From contig NZ_OZ061318.1 in NCBI RefSeq assembly GCF_964063345.1, forward strand, positions 1,426,001 to 1,490,000: a stretch of 64,000 nucleotides of DNA, in the 5' to 3' direction. Shown one piece after another: positions 55,357 to 64,000 of the stretch (position 1 is its first letter; each line of letters starts with the position of its first letter). The position numbers and the translations under genes were made by a program. This DNA comes from Pseudomonas lini (GTDB taxonomy: Bacteria > Pseudomonadota > Gammaproteobacteria > Pseudomonadales > Pseudomonadaceae). The notes under the pieces are model-generated. The model saw only the letters and a program-made list of their open reading frames with translations, made no database searches and was not told the origin of the DNA.

Positions 55357-57048
55357 TTAGTTCTGTTTTTCCATTTGTGCACGCAACAGGTCGCCCAGAG
55401 TGGTAGGACCAGCAGCGATGCTATCCGAAGGCTTGTCTTTCAAGCTTTGGATGGCTTCTTTCTCGTCTTCAACGTCTTTCGACTTGATCGAGAGCTGGAT
55501 TACGCGGCTCTTGCGGTCAACGCTGATGATCTTGGCTTCTACTTCTTCGCCTTCTTTCAGAACGTTGCGCGCGTCTTCAACGCGGTCACGGCTGATTTCG
55601 GAGGCTTTCAGAGTCGCTTCGATATCGTCGGCCAGAGTGATGATGGCGCCTTTAGCGTCAACTTCTTTCACGATGCCTTTAACGATGGCGCCTTTGTCGT
55701 TCTCTTGAACGTACTCGGAGAACGGATCGCTTTCCAGTTGCTTGATACCCAGGGAGATGCGCTCGCGCTCTGGGTCAACCGACAGGATAACGGTGTCCAG
55801 CTCGTCGCCCTTCTTGAAGCGGCGAACGGCTTCTTCGCCCACTTCGTTCCAGGAGATGTCGGACAGGTGAACCAGACCGTCGATGCCGCCGTCCAGACCA
55901 ATGAAGATACCGAAATCGGTGATCGACTTGATGGTGCCGGAGATTTTATCGCCCTTGTTGAACTGGCCAGAGAAATCTTCCCATGGGTTAGATTTGCACT
56001 GCTTGATGCCGAGGGAGATACGACGACGCTCTTCGTCGATGTCCAGAACCATAACTTCCACTTCGTCGCCGACTTGTACGACTTTCGAAGGGTGGATGTT
56101 CTTGTTGGTCCAGTCCATTTCGGAAACGTGTACCAGGCCTTCAACGCCTTCTTCCAGCTCAGCGAAGCAGCCGTAGTCGGTCAGGTTGGTTACACGAGCG
56201 GTAACGCGAGTGCTTTCTGGGTAACGGGCTTTGATAGCAACCCATGGATCTTCGCCCAGTTGCTTCAGGCCCAGGGAAACACGATTGCGTTCGCGATCGT
56301 ACTTCAGAACCTTGACATCGATCTCGTCGCCAACGTTGACGATTTCGGAAGGATGCTTGATACGTTTCCAAGCCATGTCGGTAATGTGCAGCAGGCCATC
56401 GACGCCACCCAGATCGACGAATGCGCCGTAATCGGTGAGGTTCTTGACGATACCTTTGACTTGTTGGCCTTCCTGCAGGGATTCCAGCAGAGCTTCACGC
56501 TCGGCGGAGTTCTCGGCTTCGAGGACGCTGCGACGGGAAACGACAACGTTGTTGCGTTTCTGGTCGAGCTTGATGACCTTGAATTCCAGCTCTTTGCCTT
56601 CCAGGTGCGTGGTGTCGCGCACTGGACGAACGTCAACCAGAGAACCTGGCAGGAACGCACGGATGCCGTTAACGTCGACAGTGAAGCCGCCTTTAACCTT
56701 ACCGTTGATAACGCCCTTGACCACTTCTTCGGCTGCGAAGGCTGCTTCCAGAACAATCCAGCATTCAGCGCGCTTGGCTTTTTCACGGGACAGCTTGGTT
56801 TCACCAAAGCCGTCTTCAACCGAGTCCAGAGCAACGTGAACTTCGTCACCGACGTTGATAGTCAGTTCGCCAGCATCGTTGTAGAACTGCTCAAGCGGGA
56901 TGAGTGCTTCAGACTTCAGGCCAGCGTGAACGGTTACCCAGCGAGCTTGGTAATCGATATCAACGATAACACCGGTGATGATGGAGCCTGCCTGAAGGTT
57001 CAGGGTTTTTAGGCTTTCTTCAAAGAGTTCCGCAAAGCTTTCGCTCAT
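55357..57048 (-). CDS. rpsA: 30S ribosomal protein S1
   Basis: The protein has 563 residues with six S1/OB repeats, several ending in the typical VHVSEMDW or LVHLSDISW. Examples include GYGFVDLG-like repeat [20 protein letters not shown] and [21 protein letters not shown]1 binds mRNA upstream of the start codon and helps initiation on weakly structured leaders. The start at 57048 gives [12 protein letters not shown], the universal N-terminus. A 120-base gap separates it from cmk, so it likely has an extra promoter. Confidence 0.97.
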   Translation of the reverse strand: MSESFAELFEESLKTLNLQAGSIITGVIVDIDYQARWVTVHAGLKSEALIPLEQFYNDAGELTINVGDEVHVALDSVEDGFGETKLSREKAKRAECWIVLEAAFAAEEVVKGVINGKVKGGFTVDVNGIRAFLPGSLVDVRPVRDTTHLEGKELEFKVIKLDQKRNNVVVSRRSVLEAENSAEREALLESLQEGQQVKGIVKNLTDYGAFVDLGGVDGLLHITDMAWKRIKHPSEIVNVGDEIDVKVLKYDRERNRVSLGLKQLGEDPWVAIKARYPESTRVTARVTNLTDYGCFAELEEGVEGLVHVSEMDWTNKNIHPSKVVQVGDEVEVMVLDIDEERRRISLGIKQCKSNPWEDFSGQFNKGDKISGTIKSITDFGIFIGLDGGIDGLVHLSDISWNEVGEEAVRRFKKGDELDTVILSVDPERERISLGIKQLESDPFSEYVQENDKGAIVKGIVKEVDAKGAIITLADDIEATLKASEISRDRVEDARNVLKEGEEVEAKIISVDRKSRVIQLSIKSKDVEDEKEAIQSLKDKPSDSIAAGPTTLGDLLRAQMEKQN

Positions 57049-57168
57049 TTTAATTCCTGTTGATAAGGGCGAAGAATACGCCCATCTCCACACCCCAGAC
57101 GGTGTGGGTCAGTTTCATTTAAAAGAAGCCACCGCAGGACTATGACTGGTCCCCTGCGGCCTTCTTGG

Positions 57169-57858
57169 TCACCCGGCGATATCGCGAATGGCGATTTCGC
57201 TCATGATGCGTTCCAGCACCTGATCGATGGATAATTCCGTGGAATCCAGCTGTATGGCGTCAGCCGCCGGTTTGAGCGGGGCTACCGCTCGCTGGGTGTC
57301 ACGCTCATCGCGCGCACGTATCTCATCTAGCAGACTCGACAGACTAACACCATCGACTTTGCCCTTCAACTGTAAGTATCGACGGCGTGCACGCTCCTCG
57401 GCACTGGCGGTCAGGAAAATCTTCAACGGCGCGTCGGGAAATACCACCGTGCCCATGTCGCGGCCATCGGCCACCAGACCCGGTGGCTCCTGAAAGGCCC
57501 GCTGGCGCTGTAGCAGCGCCTCACGAACGGCGGGCAACGCAGCAACCTGCGAGGCCCCCGAGCCGATACTTTCGGTGCGAATGATATCGCTGACTTCGTC
57601 GCCTTCCAGAATAATGCGCTGCAGCTGACCGTCGGTCGCCGCGATGAACTGCACATCCAGATGAGCGGCGAGTTTTTTAAGCAGTTCTTCGTTCGTCAGA
57701 TCGACGCCATGGTTATGCGCCGCGAAAGCCAGCAATCGATAAAGCGCACCGGAATCCAGCAGGTTCCACCCAAGGCGCTTGGCCAGCATCCCGGCGACTG
57801 TGCCCTTGCCAGAGCCGCTTGGCCCATCAATGGTGATGACCGGTGCGATGCTGATCAC
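57169..57858 (-). CDS. cmk: Cytidylate kinase
   Basis: This 229-residue enzyme phosphorylates CMP/dCMP with ATP. Motifs are [20 protein letters not shown] (P-loop), [35 protein letters not shown] and [11 protein letters not shown] (LID). The start is a GTG at 57858, which overlaps the stop of tyrA-aroA (GTGA) and has GAGG 8 bases upstream. No ATG fits the family's N-terminus. Confidence 0.93.
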   Translation of the reverse strand: MISIAPVITIDGPSGSGKGTVAGMLAKRLGWNLLDSGALYRLLAFAAHNHGVDLTNEELLKKLAAHLDVQFIAATDGQLQRIILEGDEVSDIIRTESIGSGASQVAALPAVREALLQRQRAFQEPPGLVADGRDMGTVVFPDAPLKIFLTASAEERARRRYLQLKGKVDGVSLSSLLDEIRARDERDTQRAVAPLKPAADAIQLDSTELSIDQVLERIMSEIAIRDIAG

Positions 57859-60098
57859 GACTGAGCCTCTTGTGCAACACGGATACCGACCTGCGCGCAC
57901 AGCGCGAGGAAGTTCGGGAACGAGGTCGCAACGTTGGCGCAATCGTGGATGCGGATCGGTGCGCTAGCGCGCAGCGAAGCCACGCTGAAGGCCATGGCAA
58001 TCCGGTGATCGCCGTGACCGTGCACTTCGCCGCCGCCGATCTGGCCGCCGTCGATAATGAGACCGTCCGGGGTTGGCTCGCACTTGACGCCCAACGCCAG
58101 CAGACCATCCGCCATTACCTGAATCCGGTCCGACTCCTTCACGCGCAGCTCTTCGGCACCGCGCAGCACGGTGCGCCCTTCGGCACATGCAGCGGCCACG
58201 AACAGCACCGGGAACTCGTCGATAGCCAGCGGAACCAGCGCCTCAGGGATCTCGATACCTTTGAGTTTAGCTGCCCGCACGCGCAGATCCGCTACCGGTT
58301 CGCCGCCGACTTCACGCTGGTTTTCCAGGGTGATGTCAGCGCCCATCAGGCGCAGGATGTCGATCACACCGGTACGGGTAGGGTTGATGCCGACGTGCTC
58401 AAGCACCAGCTCCGAGCCTTCGGCAATCGACGCCGCCACCAGGAAGAACGCCGACGACGAGATATCGCCCGGCACTTCAATGTGGGTCGCGGTCAATTTG
58501 TGGCCGGACTCGACCGAGGCAGTCGCGCCGTTGACGGTCACCGGGTAGCCGAAGCCGCGCAGCATGCGCTCGGTGTGGTCGCGAGTCGGTGCCGGCTCGG
58601 TGACAGTGGTCTTGCCTTCGGCATACAGACCTGCCAGCAACAGGCAGGATTTAACCTGGGCGCTGGCCATTGGCATGGTGTAAGTCAGGCCCTTGAGCTT
58701 GTTGCCGCCACGAATGGTCATCGGTGGACGACCTTCAGCGGCGGTCTCGATCACGGCGCCCATTTCACGCAGCGGATTGGCCACGCGATTCATCGGACGC
58801 TTGGACAGCGAAGCGTCGCCGGTCAGGGTGCTGTCGAAGTTCTGCGCAGCCAACAGGCCAGACAGCAGACGCATCGAGGTGCCGGAGTTGCCCAGATAGA
58901 TCGGACCCGGCGCAGGCTTCAGGCCATGCAGGCCGACGCCGTGGATGGTCACGCGACCGTGGTGCGGACCTTCGATGACGACGCCCATGTCGCGGAAAGC
59001 TTGCAGGGTCGCCAGAGCGTCTTCGCCCTCGAGGAAACCTTCCACTTCGGTGACGCCTTCAGCCAGGGAGCCGAGCATGATCGAACGGTGGGAAATCGAT
59101 TTGTCGCCCGGTACACGAATCCGCCCAGTCAGGCGGCCACCAGGTTGTGCCAGGAAAATCAGATCGTTGGAATTCATAGCGTCCACATAGGCCCGGCGGG
59201 CCAGGATTTTACTGAAATGCTCGCGGGCAACCCGGGCGCGAGTGAACACGCCCAACAATTGGTGCCCATCCCCTGCATCGACCGCGTCGCGCAAGGCGTC
59301 GAGGTCGCTGCGAAATGTATCGAGTGTGCGCAGGACAGCTTCGCGGTTGGCGAGGAAGATGTCGTGCCACATGACCGGGTCGCTACCGGCGATTCTTGTG
59401 AAATCGCGGAAACCGCCCGCAGCGTAACGGAAGATCTCAAGATTTTCATTGCGTTTGGCCAACGAATCGACCAAACCGAACGCCAGCAAGTGTGGCAAAT
59501 GGCTGGTCGCCGCCAACACTTCGTCGTGACGCTCGACCTGCATGTGCTCGACGTCGGCGCCCAGTTCGCGCCACAACCGGTCGACCACAGCCAACGCGGC
59601 CGGGTCGGTCTGATCCAGCGGCGTCAGAATCACTTTATGGCGGCGGAACAGTTCGGCATTGGAGGCTTCCACCCCGCTCTGCTCGGAACCGGCAATCGGA
59701 TGCCCCGGCACGAAACGCGCCGGCATGCCGCCAAACGCCTCGGTCGCCGCGCGCACCACATTGCCCTTGGCGCTGCCGACGTCGGTCAGAATCGCTTGCC
59801 CCAGGTCCATGCCCGCCAACAGCGCGAGCAATTTCTCCATGGCCAGGATCGGCACCGCCAACTGAATCACGTCAGCGCCCTGGCAAGCCGCCGCCAAGTC
59901 TTCTTCGCAGCGATCCACCACGCCCAACTCGACCGCCAGCTTGCGCGACTGCGGGTCGAGATCGACCCCGACCACTTCGCGGCACAGACCGCTTTCACGC
60001 AAGCCTTTGGCAAACGAACCGCCGATCAAGCCCAGGCCGACCACCACCAGGCGACCGATCATAGGTTGCGCAGATTGCAGTGCAGTGACATCAACCAC
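57855..60098 (-). CDS. tyrA-aroA: Bifunctional prephenate dehydrogenase / EPSP synthase (TyrA-AroA fusion)
   Basis: This 747-residue fusion has TyrA at about 1-300 ([44 protein letters not shown]) and AroA at about 305-747 ([78 protein letters not shown]). It makes 4-hydroxyphenylpyruvate's precursor step for tyrosine and EPSP for chorismate. The fusion is a known Pseudomonas trait. The start is GTG at 60098, overlapping hisC and with AAGG upstream; the ATG at 60062 is an alternative. Confidence 0.95.
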   Translation of the reverse strand: MVDVTALQSAQPMIGRLVVVGLGLIGGSFAKGLRESGLCREVVGVDLDPQSRKLAVELGVVDRCEEDLAAACQGADVIQLAVPILAMEKLLALLAGMDLGQAILTDVGSAKGNVVRAATEAFGGMPARFVPGHPIAGSEQSGVEASNAELFRRHKVILTPLDQTDPAALAVVDRLWRELGADVEHMQVERHDEVLAATSHLPHLLAFGLVDSLAKRNENLEIFRYAAGGFRDFTRIAGSDPVMWHDIFLANREAVLRTLDTFRSDLDALRDAVDAGDGHQLLGVFTRARVAREHFSKILARRAYVDAMNSNDLIFLAQPGGRLTGRIRVPGDKSISHRSIMLGSLAEGVTEVEGFLEGEDALATLQAFRDMGVVIEGPHHGRVTIHGVGLHGLKPAPGPIYLGNSGTSMRLLSGLLAAQNFDSTLTGDASLSKRPMNRVANPLREMGAVIETAAEGRPPMTIRGGNKLKGLTYTMPMASAQVKSCLLLAGLYAEGKTTVTEPAPTRDHTERMLRGFGYPVTVNGATASVESGHKLTATHIEVPGDISSSAFFLVAASIAEGSELVLEHVGINPTRTGVIDILRLMGADITLENQREVGGEPVADLRVRAAKLKGIEIPEALVPLAIDEFPVLFVAAACAEGRTVLRGAEELRVKESDRIQVMADGLLALGVKCEPTPDGLIIDGGQIGGGEVHGHGDHRIAMAFSVASLRASAPIRIHDCANVATSFPNFLALCAQVGIRVAQEAQS

Positions 60099-61203
60099 GG
60101 GCCATAACCTTGGTCAGCGCCTCGAGGAAGCGGCTGTTTTCAGCCGGCAAACCGATGGTGATACGCAGGTGGTTCGGCATGCCGTAGTTGGCCACCGGAC
60201 GCACGATCACGCCTTCGCGCAGCAACCCCTCGAACACTGGCGCCGCAACGCACCCCAGATCGACACAGATGAAGTTGCCCTTGGAGGGAATCCAACTCAG
60301 CCCCAGCTCGCGGAAACCCGCTTGCAGCTGCTGCATGCCGGACTCGTTCAAGCGACGGCTTTCGGCCAGGTAGTCGACGTCTTGCAGCGCTGCACACGCG
60401 GCGGCCAGTGCGAGGCTGTTGACGTTGAATGGCTGGCGTACGCGATTCAGCACATCGGCGATGATGGCCGAGGACAAACCGTAACCGACCCGCAGCGACG
60501 CCAGACCATAGGCCTTGGAGAAAGTGCGCGAGACCAGCAGGTTCGGATAGGCCGCCAGATAATCCAGTCCATCCGGCAAGTCGCTGCCTTCGGCGTATTC
60601 GATGTAGGCCTCGTCCAGCACCACCAGCACATGAGCCGGTACGTCCTGCAGGAAATCATCCAGTGCTTGGGCGTCGAACCAGGTCCCGGTCGGGTTGTTC
60701 GGGTTGGCGATGAACACCACGCGAGTATCGGCATCGATCGCGGCCAGCATGGCCGACAGATCATGACCCCAGTTTTTGGCCGGGATCACTTTTGCCTGGG
60801 CGCCAACGGCCTGGGTGACGATCGGATAGACCGCAAACGCATGCGCACTGAACACCGCGTTCAGGCCAGGCGCCAGATAGGCGCGCGCCACCAACTCCAG
60901 AATGTCGTTGGAGCCGTTGCCCAGCGTTACCTGGTTCAGCTCGACGCGGCACTGATCGGCCAGCAAGGTCTTGAGCGCAAAACCGTTGCCGTCCGGATAG
61001 CGGGTGAGCTCGGTCAGCGCTTCGCGAATCGCTGCCAGCGCCTTGGGACTGGCGCCCAACGGGTTTTCGTTGCTCGCCAGTTTGACGATATTGGCCGGAT
61101 CGAGGTTCAGCTCACGGGCCAGTTCGTCCACGGGTTTGCCCGGAACGTAAGGCGAAAGTTGTTGCACGCCCGGCTGTGCCAGAGCGAGGAAGTTGCCACT
61201 CAT
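60091..61203 (-). CDS. hisC: Histidinol-phosphate aminotransferase
   Basis: This 370-residue PLP enzyme of fold type I has KLASNENPLG, YPDGNGFALK, NPNNPTGTWF, VVLDEAYIEYAEG and SRTFSKAYGLASLRVG with the Schiff-base Lys. In this position between pheA and tyrA it is the HisC2 type that may also transaminate aromatic oxo-acids. Its stop overlaps the start of tyrA-aroA by 8 bases. Confidence 0.93.
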   Translation of the reverse strand: MSGNFLALAQPGVQQLSPYVPGKPVDELARELNLDPANIVKLASNENPLGASPKALAAIREALTELTRYPDGNGFALKTLLADQCRVELNQVTLGNGSNDILELVARAYLAPGLNAVFSAHAFAVYPIVTQAVGAQAKVIPAKNWGHDLSAMLAAIDADTRVVFIANPNNPTGTWFDAQALDDFLQDVPAHVLVVLDEAYIEYAEGSDLPDGLDYLAAYPNLLVSRTFSKAYGLASLRVGYGLSSAIIADVLNRVRQPFNVNSLALAAACAALQDVDYLAESRRLNESGMQQLQAGFRELGLSWIPSKGNFICVDLGCVAAPVFEGLLREGVIVRPVANYGMPNHLRITIGLPAENSRFLEALTKVMARG

Positions 61204-61215
61204 TTGCTACCGCCC

Positions 61216-62310
61216 TTAGAGAACTGCTTTCGGGTAGGAACCCAGCACTTTGAGTGCCACTGCTTCCTGACTGATCTTTTCCAGCACACCTTTGATCAGC
61301 GGATCGCGATGGTGGCCGACGAAGTCGATGAAGAATACGTAGGTCCATTTACCGCTGCGCGACGGACGGGTCTCGATGCGCGTCAGGTCGATACCGTTGT
61401 CATGGAACGGCACCAGCAGCTCGTGGAGCGCGCCGGGTTTGTTGCTCATGGAAACGATGATCGAGGTCTTGTCGTCGCCGGTCGGCGGCACTTCCTGGCT
61501 GCCAATCATCAGGAATCGCGTGGAGTTATCCGGACGATCCTCGATTTTTTCGGCCAGACGAGTCAACCCGTACAGACCGGCGGCCATGTCGCCGGCGATC
61601 GCCGCCGAGTTCCACTCACCCTTGACCCGCTTGGCCGCTTCGGCGTTGCTCGAAACCGCCACGCGCTCGACATTCGGGTAATGGGCGTCCAGCCACTTGC
61701 GGCACTGGGCCAGGGACTGGGCGTGGGAATAGATGCGGCTGATGCTGTCGGTCTTGGTGTTTTCACCCACCAACAGGTGATGGTGGATGCGCAGCTCGAC
61801 TTCGCCACAGATCACCATGTCGTGTTCGAGGAAGCTGTCGAGGGTGTGGTTGACCGCGCCCTCTGTGGAGTTTTCCACCGGGACCACGCCAAAGTTCACC
61901 GCACCGGCCGCGACTTCACGGAACACTTCATCGATCGCTGCCATCGGCTTGCTGATCACCGCATGGCCGAAATGCTTCATGGCTGCAGCCTGGGTGAAGG
62001 TCCCTTCAGGGCCGAGGTAAGCCACTTTCAGCGGCTGCTCAAGGGCCAGGCACGAGGACATGATTTCGCGGAACAGCCGCGCCATCTCTTCGTTACCCAA
62101 CGGCCCCTGGTTACGCTCCATCACACGCTTGAGCACCTGAGCTTCCCGCTCAGGACGATAGAACACCGGCACTTCGCCTTCGGCCAGCGAGGCCATCTTT
62201 ACTCGCGCAACTTCCTGGGCGCAGCGTGCGCGCTCACTGATCAACTCCAGGACTTTTTCGTCCAGAGCGTCAATGCGCAGGCGCAGTGCCTTGAGTTCTT
62301 GCTCAGACAT
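61216..62310 (-). CDS. pheA: Chorismate mutase / prephenate dehydratase (P-protein)
   Basis: This 364-residue protein has an N-terminal AroQ chorismate mutase (about 1-90; LRLRIDALDEKVLELISERA), then prephenate dehydratase (about 95-270; AYLGPEGTFTQAAAMKHFG, VPVENSTEGAVNHTLD, DNSTRFLMIG). A C-terminal ACT domain follows (about 280-355; NKPGALHELLVPFHDNGIDL, TRIETRPS) for phenylalanine feedback. The ATG overlaps the serC stop (TAATG). Confidence 0.95.
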   Translation of the reverse strand: MSEQELKALRLRIDALDEKVLELISERARCAQEVARVKMASLAEGEVPVFYRPEREAQVLKRVMERNQGPLGNEEMARLFREIMSSCLALEQPLKVAYLGPEGTFTQAAAMKHFGHAVISKPMAAIDEVFREVAAGAVNFGVVPVENSTEGAVNHTLDSFLEHDMVICGEVELRIHHHLLVGENTKTDSISRIYSHAQSLAQCRKWLDAHYPNVERVAVSSNAEAAKRVKGEWNSAAIAGDMAAGLYGLTRLAEKIEDRPDNSTRFLMIGSQEVPPTGDDKTSIIVSMSNKPGALHELLVPFHDNGIDLTRIETRPSRSGKWTYVFFIDFVGHHRDPLIKGVLEKISQEAVALKVLGSYPKAVL

Positions 62311-63395
62311 TAACCGTGTTCCTTCTCGAACTCTGCCATGTACGAAATCAGTGCGTTGACCGCAACGATATCGACGGCGTTATAGATGGAGGCACGCATG
62401 CCACCCACGGAACGGTGGCCCTTGAGGTTCAGCAGGCCACGTTCGTCGGCACCGGCCAGGAACGGCTTGTCGAGACGATCGTCGGCCAGACGGAACGGCA
62501 CGTTCATCCACGAGCGGTCCGATTTGTTGATCGGGTTGCTGTACAAGCCGCTGGCATCGATGAAGTCGTACAGCGTGCGCTGCTTCACTTCATTGAGCTT
62601 GCCGATGGCTTCGACACCACCCTGCTCTTTCAGCCACTCGAACACCAGACCGGACAAGTACCAGGCCAGGGTTGGCGGGGTGTTGTACATCGAGCCATTA
62701 TCGGCCGCGACCTTGTAGTTGAGCATGGTCGGGCAAATGGAACGGGCGCGACCGAGCAGGTCTTCGCGAACGATGTTGACGACGACGCCGCTCGGGCCGA
62801 TGTTTTTCTGGGCGCCGGCGTAGATCATGCCAAAGCGCGAAACATCCACCGGACGCGAGAGAATGTCCGAGGACATGTCGGCAACCAGCGGCACATCACC
62901 GGTTTCAGGAATCCATTGGAATTCCAGGCCACCAATGGTTTCGTTCGGTGCGTAGTGAACGTAGGCCGCGTCTTTGGACAGGCTCCACTCGTTCTGACCG
63001 GGGATAGCGAAATAGTCGTAAGGCTTGGCGGTGGCGGCAACATTGACGTGGCCGTAGCGCGAGGCTTCTTCGATAGCTTTCTGCGACCAGATACCGGTGT
63101 CGATATAGTCGGCGGTGCCGCTTTCCGGCAACAGGTTCAGAGGAATCTGAGCAAATTGCTGGCTCGCGCCACCTTGCAGAAACAGCACTTTATAGTTCGA
63201 GGGGATATTCAGCAGATCACGCAGATCCTGCTCGGCCTTGGTGGCAATGGACACGAACTCATCGCTGCGATGGCTCATTTCCATGACCGACAGGCCCTTG
63301 CCGTGCCAATCAAGGAGTTCACCCTGGGCGCGCTTCAGGACAGCTTCGGGAAGCGCCGCAGGACCGGCACAGAAGTTATAGGCTCTCTTGCTCAC
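62310..63395 (-). CDS. serC: Phosphoserine aminotransferase
   Basis: This 361-residue PLP enzyme starts SKRAYNFCAGPAALPEAVL and contains QGGASQQFAQIPLNL, VADMSSDILSRPVDV and GAQKNIGPSGV with the PLP-bound Lys. It makes 3-phosphoserine for serine synthesis and also acts in pyridoxine synthesis. The GTG at 63395 reproduces the family N-terminus; a TTG two codons upstream is less likely. It is the first gene after gyrA. Confidence 0.94.
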   Translation of the reverse strand: MSKRAYNFCAGPAALPEAVLKRAQGELLDWHGKGLSVMEMSHRSDEFVSIATKAEQDLRDLLNIPSNYKVLFLQGGASQQFAQIPLNLLPESGTADYIDTGIWSQKAIEEASRYGHVNVAATAKPYDYFAIPGQNEWSLSKDAAYVHYAPNETIGGLEFQWIPETGDVPLVADMSSDILSRPVDVSRFGMIYAGAQKNIGPSGVVVNIVREDLLGRARSICPTMLNYKVAADNGSMYNTPPTLAWYLSGLVFEWLKEQGGVEAIGKLNEVKQRTLYDFIDASGLYSNPINKSDRSWMNVPFRLADDRLDKPFLAGADERGLLNLKGHRSVGGMRASIYNAVDIVAVNALISYMAEFEKEHG

Positions 63396-63470
63396 ATCCA
63401 ATCTCGCTCTGATTTGGTGGTATCACGCAATAAATCATCAGCCGACACAGACCTCATGGGGGCGACAGCC

Positions 63471-63563
63471 TTTGTGGGAGCTGGCTTGCCTGCGATGGCA
63501 TCACCACGGTCTACAAGATACACCGCGGTGCCTGCATCGCGGGCAAGCCCGGCTCCCACAAAA
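63471..63563. repeat. REPIN (degenerate, GTGGGAGCTGGCTTGCC type)
   Basis: TTTGTGGGAGCTGGCTTGCC and its complement, ending GCCCGGCTCCCACAAA, flank a spacer with CCACGGTCTAC/CACCGCGGTG-type pairing. Compared with the other elements it has an extra T/A pair in the core (GAGCTGG). It lies between gyrA and serC. Confidence 0.85.
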
Positions 63564-63619
63564 GCCCTTCCACACAAAAATCTTCTTAGGTGTCGAATTT
63601 TCAAAAGGGACAAACAACA

Positions 63620-63645
63620 AGGGGGCGAATTTTCATCCGCCCCCT
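63620..63645 (-). terminator. Probable terminator of gyrA
   Basis: On the minus strand AGGGGGCGGATGAAAATTCG forms a stem with CGCCCCCT and is followed by TGTTGTTTGT, an interrupted T-rich tail. It lies 10 bases past the gyrA stop. Confidence 0.6.
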
Positions 63646-63655
63646 GCTTGCCCGC

Positions 63656-64000
63656 TTACTCTTGTGGCTCTTCGTCAGCGGCGGCGTCGAGTTGCTGGTC
63701 TTCGGCAACGTCGTCGATCACGACTTCACCGTCGAACACTGCACCCTCTTCACCTTCGAGCCCTTCGCCTTCCAGCTCTTCGCCTTCGACTTCCGATGGC
63801 TCTTGAACCCGCTCCAGGCCCACCAGCGTTTCATCGCTGGCCAGCTTGATCAGGGTCACGCCCTGGGTGTTACGACCCAGGCTGGAGACTTCGTCGACAC
63901 GGGTACGAACCAAAGTACCCTGGTCGGAAATCAGCATGATTTCTTCGCCGTCGAGCACCTGGACTGCGCCGACCAGACGGCCGTTACGGTCGTTGCTGAC
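63656..64000 (-). CDS. gyrA: DNA gyrase subunit A (3' end only)
   Basis: The last ~114 codons are present; the gene continues past the right edge. [20 protein letters not shown] and [20 protein letters not shown] belong to the last blades of the C-terminal β-pinwheel that wraps [16 protein letters not shown] follows, then a long acidic tail ([20 protein letters not shown] onward, ending AAADEEPQE), which in GyrA moderates wrapping. The order gyrA-serC is the usual Pseudomonas arrangement. Confidence 0.95.
   Translation of the reverse strand, partial: VSNDRNGRLVGAVQVLDGEEIMLISDQGTLVRTRVDEVSSLGRNTQGVTLIKLASDETLVGLERVQEPSEVEGEELEGEGLEGEEGAVFDGEVVIDDVAEDQQLDAAADEEPQE

Noticed and set aside
57870..60107. 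745-codon open frame on the plus strand
   Set aside because: It lies exactly antisense to tyrA-aroA, is His/Gln/Arg rich without any family motif, and is the usual by-product of high third-position GC.
59941..62313. 790-codon open frame on the plus strand
   Set aside because: It is antisense to hisC and pheA, with composition of a shadow frame and no recognisable domain.

Overview
The window is chromosomal DNA of a Pseudomonas, most likely of the P. fluorescens group. Three things point there: the gene order gyrA-serC-pheA-hisC-tyrA/aroA-cmk-rpsA-ihfB-lapA at the right end, with the O-antigen locus beside it; the order earP ... oprI, L,D-transpeptidase, tesA/ybbA/ybbP, greB, a second MltF, tatD at the left end, which follows the P. 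aeruginosa order as I remember it; and eleven REPIN-type extragenic palindromes of the kind known from fluorescent pseudomonads. Taxonomy is an inference from content. No tRNA, rRNA, CRISPR array, prophage or insertion sequence was seen.

Layout. 1-9.2 kb: earP (partial), a small membrane protein, a GreA/GreB-like factor, cysB, a universal stress protein, a 5'-nucleotidase, a PanE-like reductase with a thioredoxin-like protein, a PilZ protein, DAHP synthase, a GNAT protein, the abundant lipoprotein OprI and an L,D-transpeptidase. 9.4-23.5 kb: housekeeping and envelope genes (tesA, the ybbA-ybbP transporter, greB, DoxX, a MltF-type lytic transglycosylase, tatD, a chemoreceptor, a thioesterase, a CHAD protein, a patatin). 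23.6-31.8 kb: a complete kdpFABC potassium pump with its kdpDE two-component system, split by two REPINs. 32.2-38.2 kb: an ethanolamine-type permease, a DUF1989 protein with a GntR regulator, a stand-alone FabF/SDR pair, and a ComEA-like protein.

38.4-53.7 kb is the O-antigen locus, all on the minus strand. rmlB, rmlD and rmlA (no rmlC) feed dTDP-rhamnose synthesis. A GT2 transferase, an epimerase/reductase and a WecA/WbpL-type initiating transferase come next. They are followed by a membrane acyltransferase, the ABC exporter Wzm/Wzt and a 1287-residue multidomain protein. WbpM closes the locus. The large protein reads as hexapeptide acyltransferase, capsule/Kdo-transferase-like GT-B module, coiled coil, GT2, GT2. 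This resembles the single-chain polymerase/terminator/ruler WbbB of Klebsiella/Raoultella, with an added N-terminal acyltransferase. Together with the carbohydrate-binding tail on Wzt, it suggests an ABC-dependent O antigen whose chain is extended, measured and capped by one polypeptide. This is the most interesting part of the window.

54-64 kb holds lapA, ihfB, a small unknown lipoprotein, rpsA and the tightly overlapping aromatic/histidine/serine biosynthesis run cmk, tyrA-aroA fusion, hisC, pheA, serC, ending in the 3' end of gyrA.
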